From contig NZ_VFTG01000027.1 in the NCBI RefSeq assembly GCF_006439355.1, positions 1-64,000 of the forward strand: DNA of 64,000 nt, given 5' to 3'. Origin of the DNA: Mesorhizobium sp. B4-1-3 (GTDB lineage Bacteria; Pseudomonadota; Alphaproteobacteria; Rhizobiales; Rhizobiaceae). The position numbers and the translations under genes were made by a program. Under the pieces are notes generated by a model that saw only the letters and a program-made list of their open reading frames with translations, did not search any database and was not told the DNA's origin. Positions 1 to 8,301 of this stretch are shown piece after piece; the stretch's first letter is position 1; each line of letters begins with the position of its first letter.

Positions 1-138
1 GATTACCGAATCTGGAAACCCATGAATCACACATCACCGCAGAACTGAATCCTGAATGTCGATTGGTCCTAGCGCGGAACAGCAGGGAAACGTAAGGAAG
101 GCGGCGAAGCCTTGTTCTGGCGCCGCCGCGGGGTCTGT

Positions 139-272
139 TGAGATTCAGGTCAGGCCGAGCCGAGAACGGTGGATTCCGAGAACCGGAGCGGAGCGTACTT
201 TCAATACGTGAGCACCGGAAGCGCAGGAAGCTGGCCTTCGCAGGCCGGGCTCACCTGAATATCGACATGCTC
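139..272. repeat. Dispersed structured intergenic repeat, copy 1
   Basis: About 130 bp that resemble 17226-17368 and, in the core, 26291-26396. The outer arms ATTCAGGT (143-150) and ACCTGAAT (253-260) pair exactly. The core near 200-230 has the conserved CGGAGCGGAGCGTACT and GTGAGCACCGGAAGCGC segments around a small palindrome. In copy 2 the same arms read ACTCAGGT/ACCTGAGT, so both sides changed together. It lies 3' of the minus-strand gene at 347-757. Confidence 0.8.
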
Positions 273-273
273 C

Positions 274-311
274 AAAAAGAGGCTCCCGACCGACTTTCGC
301 GGCGGGAGCCT
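274..311 (-). terminator. Intrinsic terminator of the 347-757 gene
   Basis: On the minus strand an AGGCTCCCG / CGGGAGCCT stem (303-311 and 280-288) is followed by a run of five T (274-278). It lies 36 nt beyond the stop codon of the minus-strand gene. Confidence 0.75.
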
Positions 312-346
312 GACTGGAGCGCAGGAGGGTGCGCTCAGGGGAGCTC

Positions 347-757
347 TTAAAAGATGTTCGTCGTGTTGGTGAGCGGCGCGGCGTTGGCGATCATGCGCAC
401 CGCGTGTTCCCGGCGCTGGCCGGACTGCTCGGCGATGGCGCCCAGGCAATCGAGGCTCTCGGCGCCCCAATTCTGGCCCTTGCAGGCAAAGTCCACCGCG
501 GATTCCGGCAGACGGGCGGTCTTGAGCGTGGTCTGCGCGCCCTCGATGACATTGCCGGGCGGATTGATCGAGGCGAATGCCGGGCCTGAGGCGGGTGCCG
601 CCAGCATGCCGACGAAGGCGCAGGCGCCGATTGCCATGAACATCGCCATCGGATGATCGCTGGCGCGCTGGCGCAGCGCCAGCTTCGGCCGGCGATCATT
701 GCGCTCCGGGCCATGCAGACGGCGATCGGTATCGGCGGTACGAACTTTCGCAAACAT
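347..757 (-). CDS. Small membrane-anchored or secreted protein, CKGQNWG family
   Basis: Encodes 136 aa. Residues about 37-56 are hydrophobic (an uncleaved anchor or a long signal segment) and the rest should lie outside the membrane. The C-terminal half carries ACKGQNWGAES, then DCLGAI and QSGQRR; almost the same string occurs in the 52509-52877 product, so the two are paralogues 52 kb apart. The start at 757 is chosen because GAAGGGA sits 7-8 nt upstream; an ATG 11 codons earlier lacks this. Function unknown. A lone, conserved cysteine pair (one in each of the ACKGQ and DCLGAI motifs) could form a disulfide. It is followed by an intrinsic terminator. Confidence 0.7.
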   Translation of the reverse strand: MFAKVRTADTDRRLHGPERNDRRPKLALRQRASDHPMAMFMAIGACAFVGMLAAPASGPAFASINPPGNVIEGAQTTLKTARLPESAVDFACKGQNWGAESLDCLGAIAEQSGQRREHAVRMIANAAPLTNTTNIF

Positions 758-1200
758 GGTTATTCCCTTCGTTATCTTTCTTTTTGTCATGAAACGAACT
801 TAATCGCACCAGGTAACAGCCGGATGATCGACGGCGATTGTCTGTGTAACAGGATTGAAACAGGCACCGAACGCGTGAGCATCCCAATCCGAGGCAACCA
901 TTCGGCCGGTCATCGAAGCTGGTCGGCGTAGATACTGCGCCTGTCGCGCCCGGCCGACTGTAAACGGCCTCACACAGCGATGCCTGAACCGAGCGCGCCG
1001 CCGCCATCTGCCACACGCCCCTGCATCGATCGAAACATACCCTCCTCGAGGCAGGCCGCCGCCGCTCGCGATCGCCGTTCCGTTTCCTCGATTAAGACCC
1101 GGATTTTCCGGGATTTTTCCCGCTCAGGCGAGGCTGAACTTGCTGCCACGAAAATTCCGTAATTTCGCAAGCCATTGCATTTCAAGAGGAAATGTGCTTA
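758..1200. other. Long intergenic region without a supported gene
   Basis: No reading frame here has a credible start, ribosome site and composition. The right end leads into the palindromic operator at 1201-1220. The rest should hold the divergent promoters for 347-757 and the Rieske gene; no further motif was recognised. Confidence 0.5.
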
Positions 1201-1220
1201 TATTGAATGAGTATTCAATA
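1201..1220. promoter_or_regulatory. Palindromic operator 1 (BetI-like site) before the Rieske gene
   Basis: Perfect inverted repeat TATTGAAT-GAGT-ATTCAATA. Its 16-nt core TTGAATGAGTATTCAA (1203-1218) matches the form TTGAAYNNNNRTTCAA, also seen at 3992-4007 and 12225-12240. It ends 11 nt before the ATG at 1232, so a bound protein would block transcription and perhaps the ribosome site. The BetI-like TetR gene at 10653-11336 is the likely source of the binding protein (inference). Confidence 0.75.
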
Positions 1221-1231
1221 AAAAGAAGACC

Positions 1232-2440
1232 ATGCCCATGAACCCGCACCTCCGTGACGTGGCGATCCCCAACGATTGGGACCGGCGGGGTTTGCCGGGG
1301 TGGAGCTACCATTCCAACGCCCTTCTGGAACTCGAGAAGGAATACGTCTTCCGCAATCACTGGCAGATCGCCGGCCATGTCTCCGACGTGCCAAATCCGG
1401 GCGACTATCTGACCATGGACGTTATTGGCGAGCGCGCGCTGATCGTGCGCGGCAAGGACGGCGTCGTGCGCGCCTTCAACAATATGTGCCGCCACCGCGG
1501 CAGCCGCGTCGTCGCCGACAGCCAGGGCAGTTGCAAGAACGCCCTGGTGTGCCCGTTCCATGGCTGGGTCTACAATCTCGACGGCACGCTGCGCGGTGCC
1601 GCCCGTCCGCGCTCCTTCCCCGAGCTTGACAAGACAGAGTTCGGCCTCATGCCGCTCGACCTCGAAATCTGGATGGGTTTCATCTTCATCCGCTTCCGCA
1701 AGGGCGGCCCGCAGCCTTCGGTGGCCGAGCTCTTGAAGCCGATCGAAACCGAGATGGCGTACTACAACGTCGCCGACATGGTGCCGTCCTGGGGCATCTG
1801 GACGCAGAAATCGCCGGTCAACTGGAAGTCGGTGCGCGACGTCGACAATGAAGGCTATCACGTCGCCATGGCCCATCCGGCGCTGCAGGACCTCTATGGC
1901 GCCACCTATTTCGACGAGCCCTTCGTCAACGGCGTGTCGCGCTCCTTCGCCACCTACAATCCGCATGCCGGCCGGCGCTGGAGCGTGCGCGAATACATCA
2001 AGCTCGCGCCCGAGGCCACGCATCTGCCGGAGCATCTGCGCAAGGCCTGGATCTATTATGGCATCTTTCCCAACAACGCGCTGTCGATCATGCCGGAATC
2101 CGTTCAGTTCTACCAGGAGTTCCCGCTGTCCACCGGCGAGACGCGGCTGCGTGGCGCGGTCTACCGCTACAAGAACGAGAGCAGGGAACAGGCGGCCGCG
2201 CGCTATCTCGCCTACCGTATCGATCGCGATACAATGAACGAGGACGTGCAGCTTTCCGTGTGGTCGAACGAGTCCATGCTGTCGGAAGCCTTCGAGGGCT
2301 TCTATCTTTCCGACCTCGAATACGGCGTGCGCACCCACCACGACCATCTGCGCCGTCAGGTCCCGGTGCTGAACCTGGAGACAGCGCCCGAGGAAAAGGA
2401 CATGTGGGGGCTGAACGAGGCGCTGAGGTCGAGGGGATGA
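1232..2440 (+). CDS. Rieske non-heme iron oxygenase, alpha subunit (quaternary-amine type)
   Basis: 402 aa. Predicted cytosolic oxygenase that uses O2 and electrons from a separate reductase. The N-terminal Rieske [2Fe-2S] domain has ligands C86/H88 (CRHRG) and C107/H110 (CPFHGW). The catalytic domain has the mononuclear iron motif E207-x2-H210-x4-H215 (NEGYHVAMAH). Most ring hydroxylases have Asp at the bridging position; Glu is known from carnitine/betaine-type oxygenases such as CntA, so an N-methylated amine substrate is plausible (inference). No reductase gene is visible in the window. A second ATG at 1238 is a possible start. Preceded by operator 1; convergent with the aminotransferase gene. 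Confidence 0.85.
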   Translation: MPMNPHLRDVAIPNDWDRRGLPGWSYHSNALLELEKEYVFRNHWQIAGHVSDVPNPGDYLTMDVIGERALIVRGKDGVVRAFNNMCRHRGSRVVADSQGSCKNALVCPFHGWVYNLDGTLRGAARPRSFPELDKTEFGLMPLDLEIWMGFIFIRFRKGGPQPSVAELLKPIETEMAYYNVADMVPSWGIWTQKSPVNWKSVRDVDNEGYHVAMAHPALQDLYGATYFDEPFVNGVSRSFATYNPHAGRRWSVREYIKLAPEATHLPEHLRKAWIYYGIFPNNALSIMPESVQFYQEFPLSTGETRLRGAVYRYKNESREQAAARYLAYRIDRDTMNEDVQLSVWSNESMLSEAFEGFYLSDLEYGVRTHHDHLRRQVPVLNLETAPEEKDMWGLNEALRSRG

Positions 2441-2481
2441 GCTCTTTCCTTCTCCCCGTTCCACGGGCGGAAGGAAGAGCT
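2440..2481. terminator. Bidirectional hairpin between convergent genes
   Basis: Arms AGCTCTTTCCTT (2440-2451) and AAGGAAGAGCT (2471-2481) pair with one bulge around a CCCG/CGGG inner stem. It overlaps the last base of the Rieske stop codon and ends 2 nt before the aminotransferase stop, so it probably terminates or protects both mRNAs. Confidence 0.55.
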
Positions 2482-2483
2482 AA

Positions 2484-3902
2484 TCACCCCCGCCAGACGC
2501 CCTCTTTCCTCAAATCATCCATGGTCCGCGAAATCCCTTCGCGCAGGATCGCCACCATATCGTCGATCTGCTCTTTGATGATGATCAGCGGCGGCGACAT
2601 CACGCACATATTGATCAGCGGCCGCACCAGAAGGCCGAGCTCGTGGCAATGCGCGTCGATGCGTTTGCCGACATTCTTGTCGAGCTGAAGCGGATCCTTG
2701 CTTTCGCGATCGGCGACGCATTCGACGCAAGCCATCAGGCCGACGCCGCGCACCTCGCCGACCAGCGGCAGCTCTTCCAGCGTCTTCAGTTTCGCCTGGA
2801 AATAGGGGGCGATCTCGCGCGCGTGGGCAAGCACGCCCCCTTCCAGCAGGTCGAGATTCTTCAGCGCCACCGCGCAGCCGATCGGATGGCTGGTGTAGGT
2901 GAGGCCATGGCCGAACAAGGCGTCGGGGTGGTTGGACCGGCGCAGCTCTTCCAGCAGCCGCTCGGAGATGATGACGCCGCCGAGCGGGAAATAGCCTGAC
3001 GTGACGCCCTTGGCGAAGGTGATCATGTCCGGATCGACGCCGAACACGTTGCCGGAGGCGAAGACATGGCCGAGCCGCCCGAAGCCGGTCACCACCTCGT
3101 CCGAGACATAGAGGATGTCGTTCTCCCGGCAGATCTCGCGGATGCGCTTCAGGTACCCGTCCGGCGGTACGACGACGCCTCCGGAAGCCTGCACCGGCTC
3201 GCCGACAAAGGCGCCGATGCGCTCCGCGCCGACGCGCGCCACGGTGTCGCGGAACTGGTCGACGAGGAAATCGGTGAAGGCGGCGGCGCCCATCTCCTTC
3301 GGCCGCCGGAACGGATCGGGCGAGGACAGCTTCACCACCAGATCGTCGGCGCCGTCCATCCAGTCTCGGTCGCGCGGGCGGCCGTTGAGCGAGGCCGACA
3401 GATAGGTCGAGCCGTGATAGGCGCCGCCGCGGCTGAGGATGAGCTTCTTCTCCGGCCGTCCGCCGACGTTGTTGTAGAACTGCATGAAGCGCAGCGCCGT
3501 CTCCACCGCCGACGAGCCGCCGGTGGTGAAGAAGGTGTGGCTGAGATCGCCGGGTGCCGCATCGGCGATGCGCCGCGCGAGCTCGGCTGAGGGCGCGTTC
3601 ATCGTGTACCACGGCGTGTTGTAGGAGAGCGCCATTGCCTGGTCGTACATGACCTTGGCCAGCTCCTCGCGGCGATGGCCGACATTTATGCACCACATGC
3701 CGGCCGGCCCGTCGATCAGGCGCTTGCCGGAGCCGTCGGTGATGTAGATGCCGTCGCCCTGGCTGATCAGCGCGCGCGCCTCGTTGCCGACCGAGCCGGC
3801 ATAGGGCCAGGGCTGGACGAGATGGCGCTTGGCGAGCTCGACCGCGTCGTCATCGCCGGCGTCGATGAGTTCGCTTGCCTTGATCTTGTTTTGAGCCGCC
3901 AT
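2484..3902 (-). CDS. Class III (omega) PLP-dependent aminotransferase
   Basis: 472 aa, usual for the putrescine/taurine/beta-alanine:pyruvate group. It would move an amino group from an amine to a keto acid. Visible features: TTGGSSAVETAL at about 126-137 (cofactor phosphate loop), S267-D268-E269 with the PLP-ring Asp268, and the Schiff-base lysine K298 in ITFAKGVTSG. The N-terminal GMWCINVGHR region is typical of SpuC-like enzymes. The start at 3902 is preceded by GCGAGGCG; an ATG 15 codons upstream has no ribosome site. It is divergent from the ABC importer with operator 2 in between, which ties it to amine uptake. The exact substrate is unknown. Confidence 0.85.
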   Translation of the reverse strand: MAAQNKIKASELIDAGDDDAVELAKRHLVQPWPYAGSVGNEARALISQGDGIYITDGSGKRLIDGPAGMWCINVGHRREELAKVMYDQAMALSYNTPWYTMNAPSAELARRIADAAPGDLSHTFFTTGGSSAVETALRFMQFYNNVGGRPEKKLILSRGGAYHGSTYLSASLNGRPRDRDWMDGADDLVVKLSSPDPFRRPKEMGAAAFTDFLVDQFRDTVARVGAERIGAFVGEPVQASGGVVVPPDGYLKRIREICRENDILYVSDEVVTGFGRLGHVFASGNVFGVDPDMITFAKGVTSGYFPLGGVIISERLLEELRRSNHPDALFGHGLTYTSHPIGCAVALKNLDLLEGGVLAHAREIAPYFQAKLKTLEELPLVGEVRGVGLMACVECVADRESKDPLQLDKNVGKRIDAHCHELGLLVRPLINMCVMSPPLIIIKEQIDDMVAILREGISRTMDDLRKEGVWRG

Positions 3903-3991
3903 TTTCGCCTCGCATCGCCAGATTGTCGAATTCCCACCGGATATCAAACGTCGCGGAAAGCCATGGAAATTAGGCCTTTCGTTACCTCATT

Positions 3992-4007
3992 TTGAATATC
4001 CGTTCAA
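3992..4007. promoter_or_regulatory. Palindromic operator 2 between aminotransferase and importer genes
   Basis: TTGAATATCCGTTCAA, the second match to TTGAAYNNNNRTTCAA. It lies 90 nt from the aminotransferase start (3902, minus) and 186 nt from the importer start (4193, plus), so one bound protein could control both divergent units. Confidence 0.75.
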
Positions 4008-4192
4008 TCAATATTGCAGAAATAGCGCTTGATTTCAATCGGCGGATGCGCTCATGATGAAAGAAAGCCGGCAAGCCGGGAGCGATCACGCTCCAAGCAT
4101 AATTCGGGAACAGGCGGCCGGCGCTGCGAATGGGAAAGCCGCATGGCGGGACAGTCCGAGCCAGCTACCAAAATCACGCCCGGAGCGCTGCA

Positions 4193-5110
4193 ATGACGGT
4201 TGCTGCGGAAGGGTCGCCCCCGCTGCGCATGGCGGGATTAAGACGAAGTCCCCTTCTGCAATCGGAAGCCGTCCAGGGGTTTGCCCTGATCAGTCCCACC
4301 TTTGTCTACGCCCTCATTCTCCTCGTCCTGCCGATCCTGGTCGTCATCGCCCATTCCTTCTGGACGCAGAACTACCTCACCATCGACCACACCTTCACGC
4401 TGGAGAACTACCGGATCGCACTGACCGAGCCAATCTACCGCGACCTGCTCTGGCGCTCGCTCTACATCTCGCTGACGGTCAGCCTGCTGACGGTGGCGCT
4501 CGCCTATCCGATCGCTTATTTCATTTCCTTCCATGGCGGCCGCCACAAGAGCCTGTGGCTGTTCCTCATCACCATCCCGTTCTGGACCAGCTACCTGTTG
4601 CGCGTGATGTCGTGGAAGGTGATCCTCGGCTACAACGGCGTGCTCAATTCCGGCCTGATGGGCCTCGGCATCATCGACGAGCCGTCGACGGCGCTCCTCT
4701 ACAATTCCAGCGCCGTCATCATCACGCTCACCCATGCCTGGGCGACCTTCGCCATCCTGCCGATCTTCGTGTCGCTGGAGAAGGTCGACCGCACCCTTGT
4801 CGAAGCCGCGACCGACCTCGGCGACGGACCGCTGCGCTCCTTCCTGCGTGTCACCCTGCCGCTGTCGGCGCCCGGCGTCATCTCGGCCGCGCTGATCGTC
4901 ATGATCCCCACCGTCGGCGACTATGTCACGCCGAAGCTGGTCGGCGGCAAGGACGGCGTCATGATCGCCAACGCCATCCAGGCGCAGTTCGGCAAGGCGT
5001 CGAACTGGCCGCTGGGTGCAGCACTTTCCGTCACCACCATGATCATCGTCTCGCTTATCGCCGGCGCCACCGTGCTGGTCATCCGCGCTCTGCAGAGGCT
5101 GGCGCGATGA
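4193..5110 (+). CDS. ABC transporter permease, PotB-type
   Basis: 305 aa inner-membrane subunit of a spermidine/putrescine-type importer. After a short polar N-terminus there is a membrane segment (about FVYALILLVLPILVVIAHSF), a periplasmic stretch, then five further segments. The cytoplasmic coupling loop EAATDLGDGPLRSFLRVTLP carries the EAA motif. The start at 4193 follows GGAG with 8-nt spacing; upstream in-frame ATGs are less well placed. Its stop overlaps the next permease by ATGA (5107-5110), so the two are translationally coupled and probably form the heterodimeric channel. Confidence 0.88.
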   Translation: MTVAAEGSPPLRMAGLRRSPLLQSEAVQGFALISPTFVYALILLVLPILVVIAHSFWTQNYLTIDHTFTLENYRIALTEPIYRDLLWRSLYISLTVSLLTVALAYPIAYFISFHGGRHKSLWLFLITIPFWTSYLLRVMSWKVILGYNGVLNSGLMGLGIIDEPSTALLYNSSAVIITLTHAWATFAILPIFVSLEKVDRTLVEAATDLGDGPLRSFLRVTLPLSAPGVISAALIVMIPTVGDYVTPKLVGGKDGVMIANAIQAQFGKASNWPLGAALSVTTMIIVSLIAGATVLVIRALQRLAR

Positions 5111-5928
5111 CGGCGATAAGACGTTTCCTGCCCGGCTGGCTGTCGAGCTACGCCGTCCTCTATCTGCTGTTCCTTTATCTGCCGGTGATCTTTCTGCCGA
5201 TCTTCTCGATCAACACGGCGGCGACGCCCAAATTCCCGCTCTCGGGCGTCACCCTTCACTGGTACGAGGATCTGCCGCGCACGCCGGCGCTGATCGACGC
5301 TACCTGGAACAGCCTGATCGTCGGCGTCTCCGCCTCGATCCTGTCGACGGTGCTGGGCATCCTCGCCGCCCGCTCGATTACCCGCTACCGCTACCCCGGC
5401 CGCCGCGCCGTCAACGGCCTGATCATGGCGCCGCTGGTGCTGCCGGAGGTGATCGTCGCCATCTCCATGCTTTTGGTCATGCTGCAGCTCGGCCTTAGCC
5501 TGTCGCTGTTCACCGTCGTGCTCGGCCATGTCCTGGTCTGCATCCCCTATTCGATGACCGTGCTGACCTCCGGCTTCGAAGGCTTCGACCGCAGCCTGGA
5601 GGAGGCTTCAGCCGATCTTGGCGAAAGCGCCTTCGGGACCTTCCGGCGCGTGACGCTGCCAATGGTTGCGCCGGCCATCATCTCCAGCCTGCTCGTCTGC
5701 TTCACTATCTCACTCGACGAATTCATCATCGCTTTTTTCCTCACCGGCACCGAGGCGACACTGCCGATCTACATCTGGGGCCAGTTGCGCTTCGCGGCCA
5801 AGCTTCCCGGCGTGCTGGCGCTCGGCACCTTGCTGCTTTTCGCTTCCTTCGTGCTGATGACGATTGCCGAAATCCTGCGCCGCCGCGCGGCGAGACGCAC
5901 CCAGAACGAGGGAGGCCTCTATGCTTGA
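5107..5928 (+). CDS. ABC transporter permease, PotC-type
   Basis: 273 aa, second channel subunit of the polyamine-type importer. About six membrane segments; EAA-type loop at EEASADLGESAFGTFRRVTLP (quoted in part: EEASADLGES). The start is fixed by the ATGA overlap with the upstream permease. The 3' end overlaps the ATPase gene by 8 nt. A longer frame open from 4054 exists, but its first part is an out-of-frame shadow of the PotB-type gene. Confidence 0.88.
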   Translation: MTAIRRFLPGWLSSYAVLYLLFLYLPVIFLPIFSINTAATPKFPLSGVTLHWYEDLPRTPALIDATWNSLIVGVSASILSTVLGILAARSITRYRYPGRRAVNGLIMAPLVLPEVIVAISMLLVMLQLGLSLSLFTVVLGHVLVCIPYSMTVLTSGFEGFDRSLEEASADLGESAFGTFRRVTLPMVAPAIISSLLVCFTISLDEFIIAFFLTGTEATLPIYIWGQLRFAAKLPGVLALGTLLLFASFVLMTIAEILRRRAARRTQNEGGLYA

Positions 5929-7039
5929 GCGGGTCCAGTCCGAGCGCACGCAGTCGGATCGAACCATGATCGAGATCCGCGACATCACCCGCAGCTACGG
6001 ATCCTTCAAAGCGCTGGACAATGCCTCGCTGGCGATCCGCGAAGGCGAATTCTTCTCGCTGCTGGGGCCTTCCGGCTGCGGCAAGACCACTTTGCTGCGC
6101 ATGATCGCCGGCTTCGACACGCCGACCAGCGGCTCCATCGCCGTCGACGGCCAGCCGATGGACGGCATCCCCGCCAACCGCCGGCCGACCAACATGGTCT
6201 TCCAGAGCTATGCGATCTTCCCGCATCTCAATGTCGAGCAGAACGTCGCCTATGGGCTGAAGCGGCTGAAGCTCGACGCCGGCGAGGAGAAGCGCCGCGC
6301 CGAGGAAGCGCTGGCGCAGGTCTCGCTGACCGGCCTCGGCAAGCGCCGCGCCACCGAGCTTTCCGGTGGCCAGCGCCAGCGCGTGGCTTTGGCCCGCGCC
6401 CTGGTCATGCGGCCCAAGGTGCTGCTGCTCGACGAGCCGCTTTCGGCGCTCGACAAGAAGCTGCGCGAGCAGATGCAGGTCGAGTTGCGTCGCCTGCAGC
6501 AGGCCGTCGGCATCACCTTCGTGCTGGTCACGCATGACCAGTACGAGGCGCTCGCCATGTCGGACCGCATCGCGGTGATGTTCGGCGGCCGCATCGCGCA
6601 GGTCGCTTCGCCCAAGGAGATATATCAGCGCCCGGTCAACCGCCAGGTGGCCGACTTCCTCGGCGGCATGAACTTCGTCAAGGCCGAGATCGTCGAGGAG
6701 AACGGCGCTTCGCTGGTGCTCGACACGCTGGGCTTCGGCCGCGTCAGGACCGACAAGCCGAAGGCTTTCGTGCGCAATGGCGGCGCGGCGACGCTCGGCA
6801 TCCGGCCCGAGCGCCTGCGCGTTTTGTGGGACAATGCGACGGCGAAATTCGAGGTCGCCGGCAAGGTGGTGGAGCGCCACTATTTCGGCGAGATCACCCA
6901 TCTTATCGTCGAGATACCGGGGCTCGAAAAGCCGCTCTCGGTCACCGAGACCAACGATTTCGGCGCCGACGACATTCCGGTCGGCGCGCCGATCCGCCTC
7001 GGCTACGATCCCGAGGCTCTGGTGGCGATGGCCGACTGA
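5921..7039 (+). CDS. ABC transporter ATP-binding protein, PotA-type
   Basis: 372 aa, the energising subunit. Walker A GPSGCGKTT, signature LSGGQRQRVALARAL, Walker B VLLLDEPLSALD and the switch histidine in LVTHDQYEA are all intact, followed by a C-terminal TOBE-like regulatory domain of about 100 aa (ATLGIRPERLRV). The start at 5921 follows GGAGG with good spacing and overlaps the permease end. The 3' end overlaps the convergent FAD amine oxidase gene by 37 nt. Forms the importer with the two permeases and one or both binding proteins at 8298-10573. Confidence 0.9.
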   Translation: MLERVQSERTQSDRTMIEIRDITRSYGSFKALDNASLAIREGEFFSLLGPSGCGKTTLLRMIAGFDTPTSGSIAVDGQPMDGIPANRRPTNMVFQSYAIFPHLNVEQNVAYGLKRLKLDAGEEKRRAEEALAQVSLTGLGKRRATELSGGQRQRVALARALVMRPKVLLLDEPLSALDKKLREQMQVELRRLQQAVGITFVLVTHDQYEALAMSDRIAVMFGGRIAQVASPKEIYQRPVNRQVADFLGGMNFVKAEIVEENGASLVLDTLGFGRVRTDKPKAFVRNGGAATLGIRPERLRVLWDNATAKFEVAGKVVERHYFGEITHLIVEIPGLEKPLSVTETNDFGADDIPVGAPIRLGYDPEALVAMAD

Positions 7040-8301
7040 ATCTTTCCGGCCGCGATCCGGCCGGCGACGATCGCGCCCTCGACATAACCCGGGAACGACG
7101 GCGAGAGTTCCGAGGCGGCGAAATGGACCGGCGGCGCGCCGGCAAGGATCACGCGTTCGGCATCGCGCGCGCTCACGTCGACGATGAGATCGCTATAGGC
7201 GCCTCCGCTCCAGCGGTCGTGCGTCCAGTCTCGCGCGCTGAAATCGACGATGTCGGCGGCCTGCGGGCCGAGCGCCAGGACAAGCCTCGCGGCGATTTCC
7301 GCGCGCAATGCCGCCTCGCCGAGCCGATGCCAGCGCAGCGCCAGCGGCCCGCCGACAAAGGCGACAAGCGCGGCGTGGTCGATATCCTTGCTGGCGTCGC
7401 AGGCAAACAGCCCCGGCTGATCGCGCCACATCACCATCCCGCTCAAGGTGCGCTCGCGCCAGAACGGCTTTGCGTAGCGCACCAGGATCTTGATCACCGC
7501 GCCGCTTTTCCAGACGCCGAGCGCGCTTGCGAGCTCCACCGGCAAAGCCGGCGCGAAATCGAGCTTCGCGGCCGTCGCCGGCGGCAGCGCGATCAGAACC
7601 TCGCCCGCTTCGATCGTGGCCGCGCCTGTACTGACGCGAACGCCTTGCGGCGCGGGCTCTACCCGCGTCGCCGCTTGGTTCAGGCGCAGCCGGTCGCCGA
7701 GCCCGGCGGCGAGGTCCTCCGCCAGCGATTGCATGGTGTCGCGCAGGAAATACTGCAGCTCGAACACCTCGTTGGTGATGCGGCGATCATTGTCGATCAG
7801 GTACCAGAGCGGCACCTTGTCCGCTGCCAGGCACCACAGGCCCTCGACCAGCGAGCGGAAAGCGGCCTTGGCATCGGCCTCGTCGTGCTGGCGTTTCAGC
7901 CAATCGGCGACAGTCAGCCCGGCAATCGCCGGGTCGTCCGGATCGATACGGTTCATGCGCTCGCGGATCGCCATCGAGACATGATAGGTCCGCTCCGCCC
8001 GCGCCGGCGTCATCGACGGATGGGTGATGAACTCGCCCTCGACATAGGTCTCCACGAAGGTCTTGCCGCGCGCCTTGGCCAGCGTCATCAATTCGGGCAT
8101 GTCCTGGCACAGGAACTGGCCGCCGCTGTCGATACGCTCGCCGAGCCCGTTGCGGACGGCCTCCACCCTGCCGCCGACGCGGTCGCGCGCCTCCAGCACA
8201 AGGAAATCGATGCCGGCGCGCTTCAATTCGAGCGCGGCCGACAGGCCGGTGAAGCCGGCGCCGACGATGACGACATCGGTTCTTTCAATGTTGCTCTTCA
8301 A
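7003..8301 (-). CDS. FAD-dependent amine oxidase family protein
   Basis: 432 aa. The N-terminus is a dinucleotide-binding fold, VVIVGAGFTGLSAALEL then LEARDRVGGR, the latter being the second FAD motif of monoamine/polyamine oxidase-type enzymes. The C-terminus has the closing FAD contact segment FPGYVEGAIVAGRIAA. Probably oxidises an amine to an imine or aldehyde with O2 or another acceptor. It starts within the end of the upstream binding-protein gene (ATGA overlap 8298-8301), so it is the last gene of the minus-strand operon that begins at 12137. Substrate unknown. Confidence 0.82.
   Translation of the reverse strand: MKSNIERTDVVIVGAGFTGLSAALELKRAGIDFLVLEARDRVGGRVEAVRNGLGERIDSGGQFLCQDMPELMTLAKARGKTFVETYVEGEFITHPSMTPARAERTYHVSMAIRERMNRIDPDDPAIAGLTVADWLKRQHDEADAKAAFRSLVEGLWCLAADKVPLWYLIDNDRRITNEVFELQYFLRDTMQSLAEDLAAGLGDRLRLNQAATRVEPAPQGVRVSTGAATIEAGEVLIALPPATAAKLDFAPALPVELASALGVWKSGAVIKILVRYAKPFWRERTLSGMVMWRDQPGLFACDASKDIDHAALVAFVGGPLALRWHRLGEAALRAEIAARLVLALGPQAADIVDFSARDWTHDRWSGGAYSDLIVDVSARDAERVILAGAPPVHFAASELSPSFPGYVEGAIVAGRIAAGKIQSAIATRASGS

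Noticed and set aside
793..817. Possible EcfG promoter before the 347-757 gene
   Set aside because: The -10 and 16-nt spacing fit, but the -35 reads GTTAC instead of GGAAC, two mismatches in the key element.
1124..2464. 446-codon minus-strand frame
   Set aside because: Antisense shadow of the Rieske gene, which has intact catalytic motifs; typical of high-GC third-position bias.
4054..5106. Long open frame continuous with the PotC-type gene (total 624 codons)
   Set aside because: Its first 350 codons are an out-of-frame reading of the PotB-type permease, rich in Arg/His/Pro; the real PotC start is the ATGA overlap at 5107.
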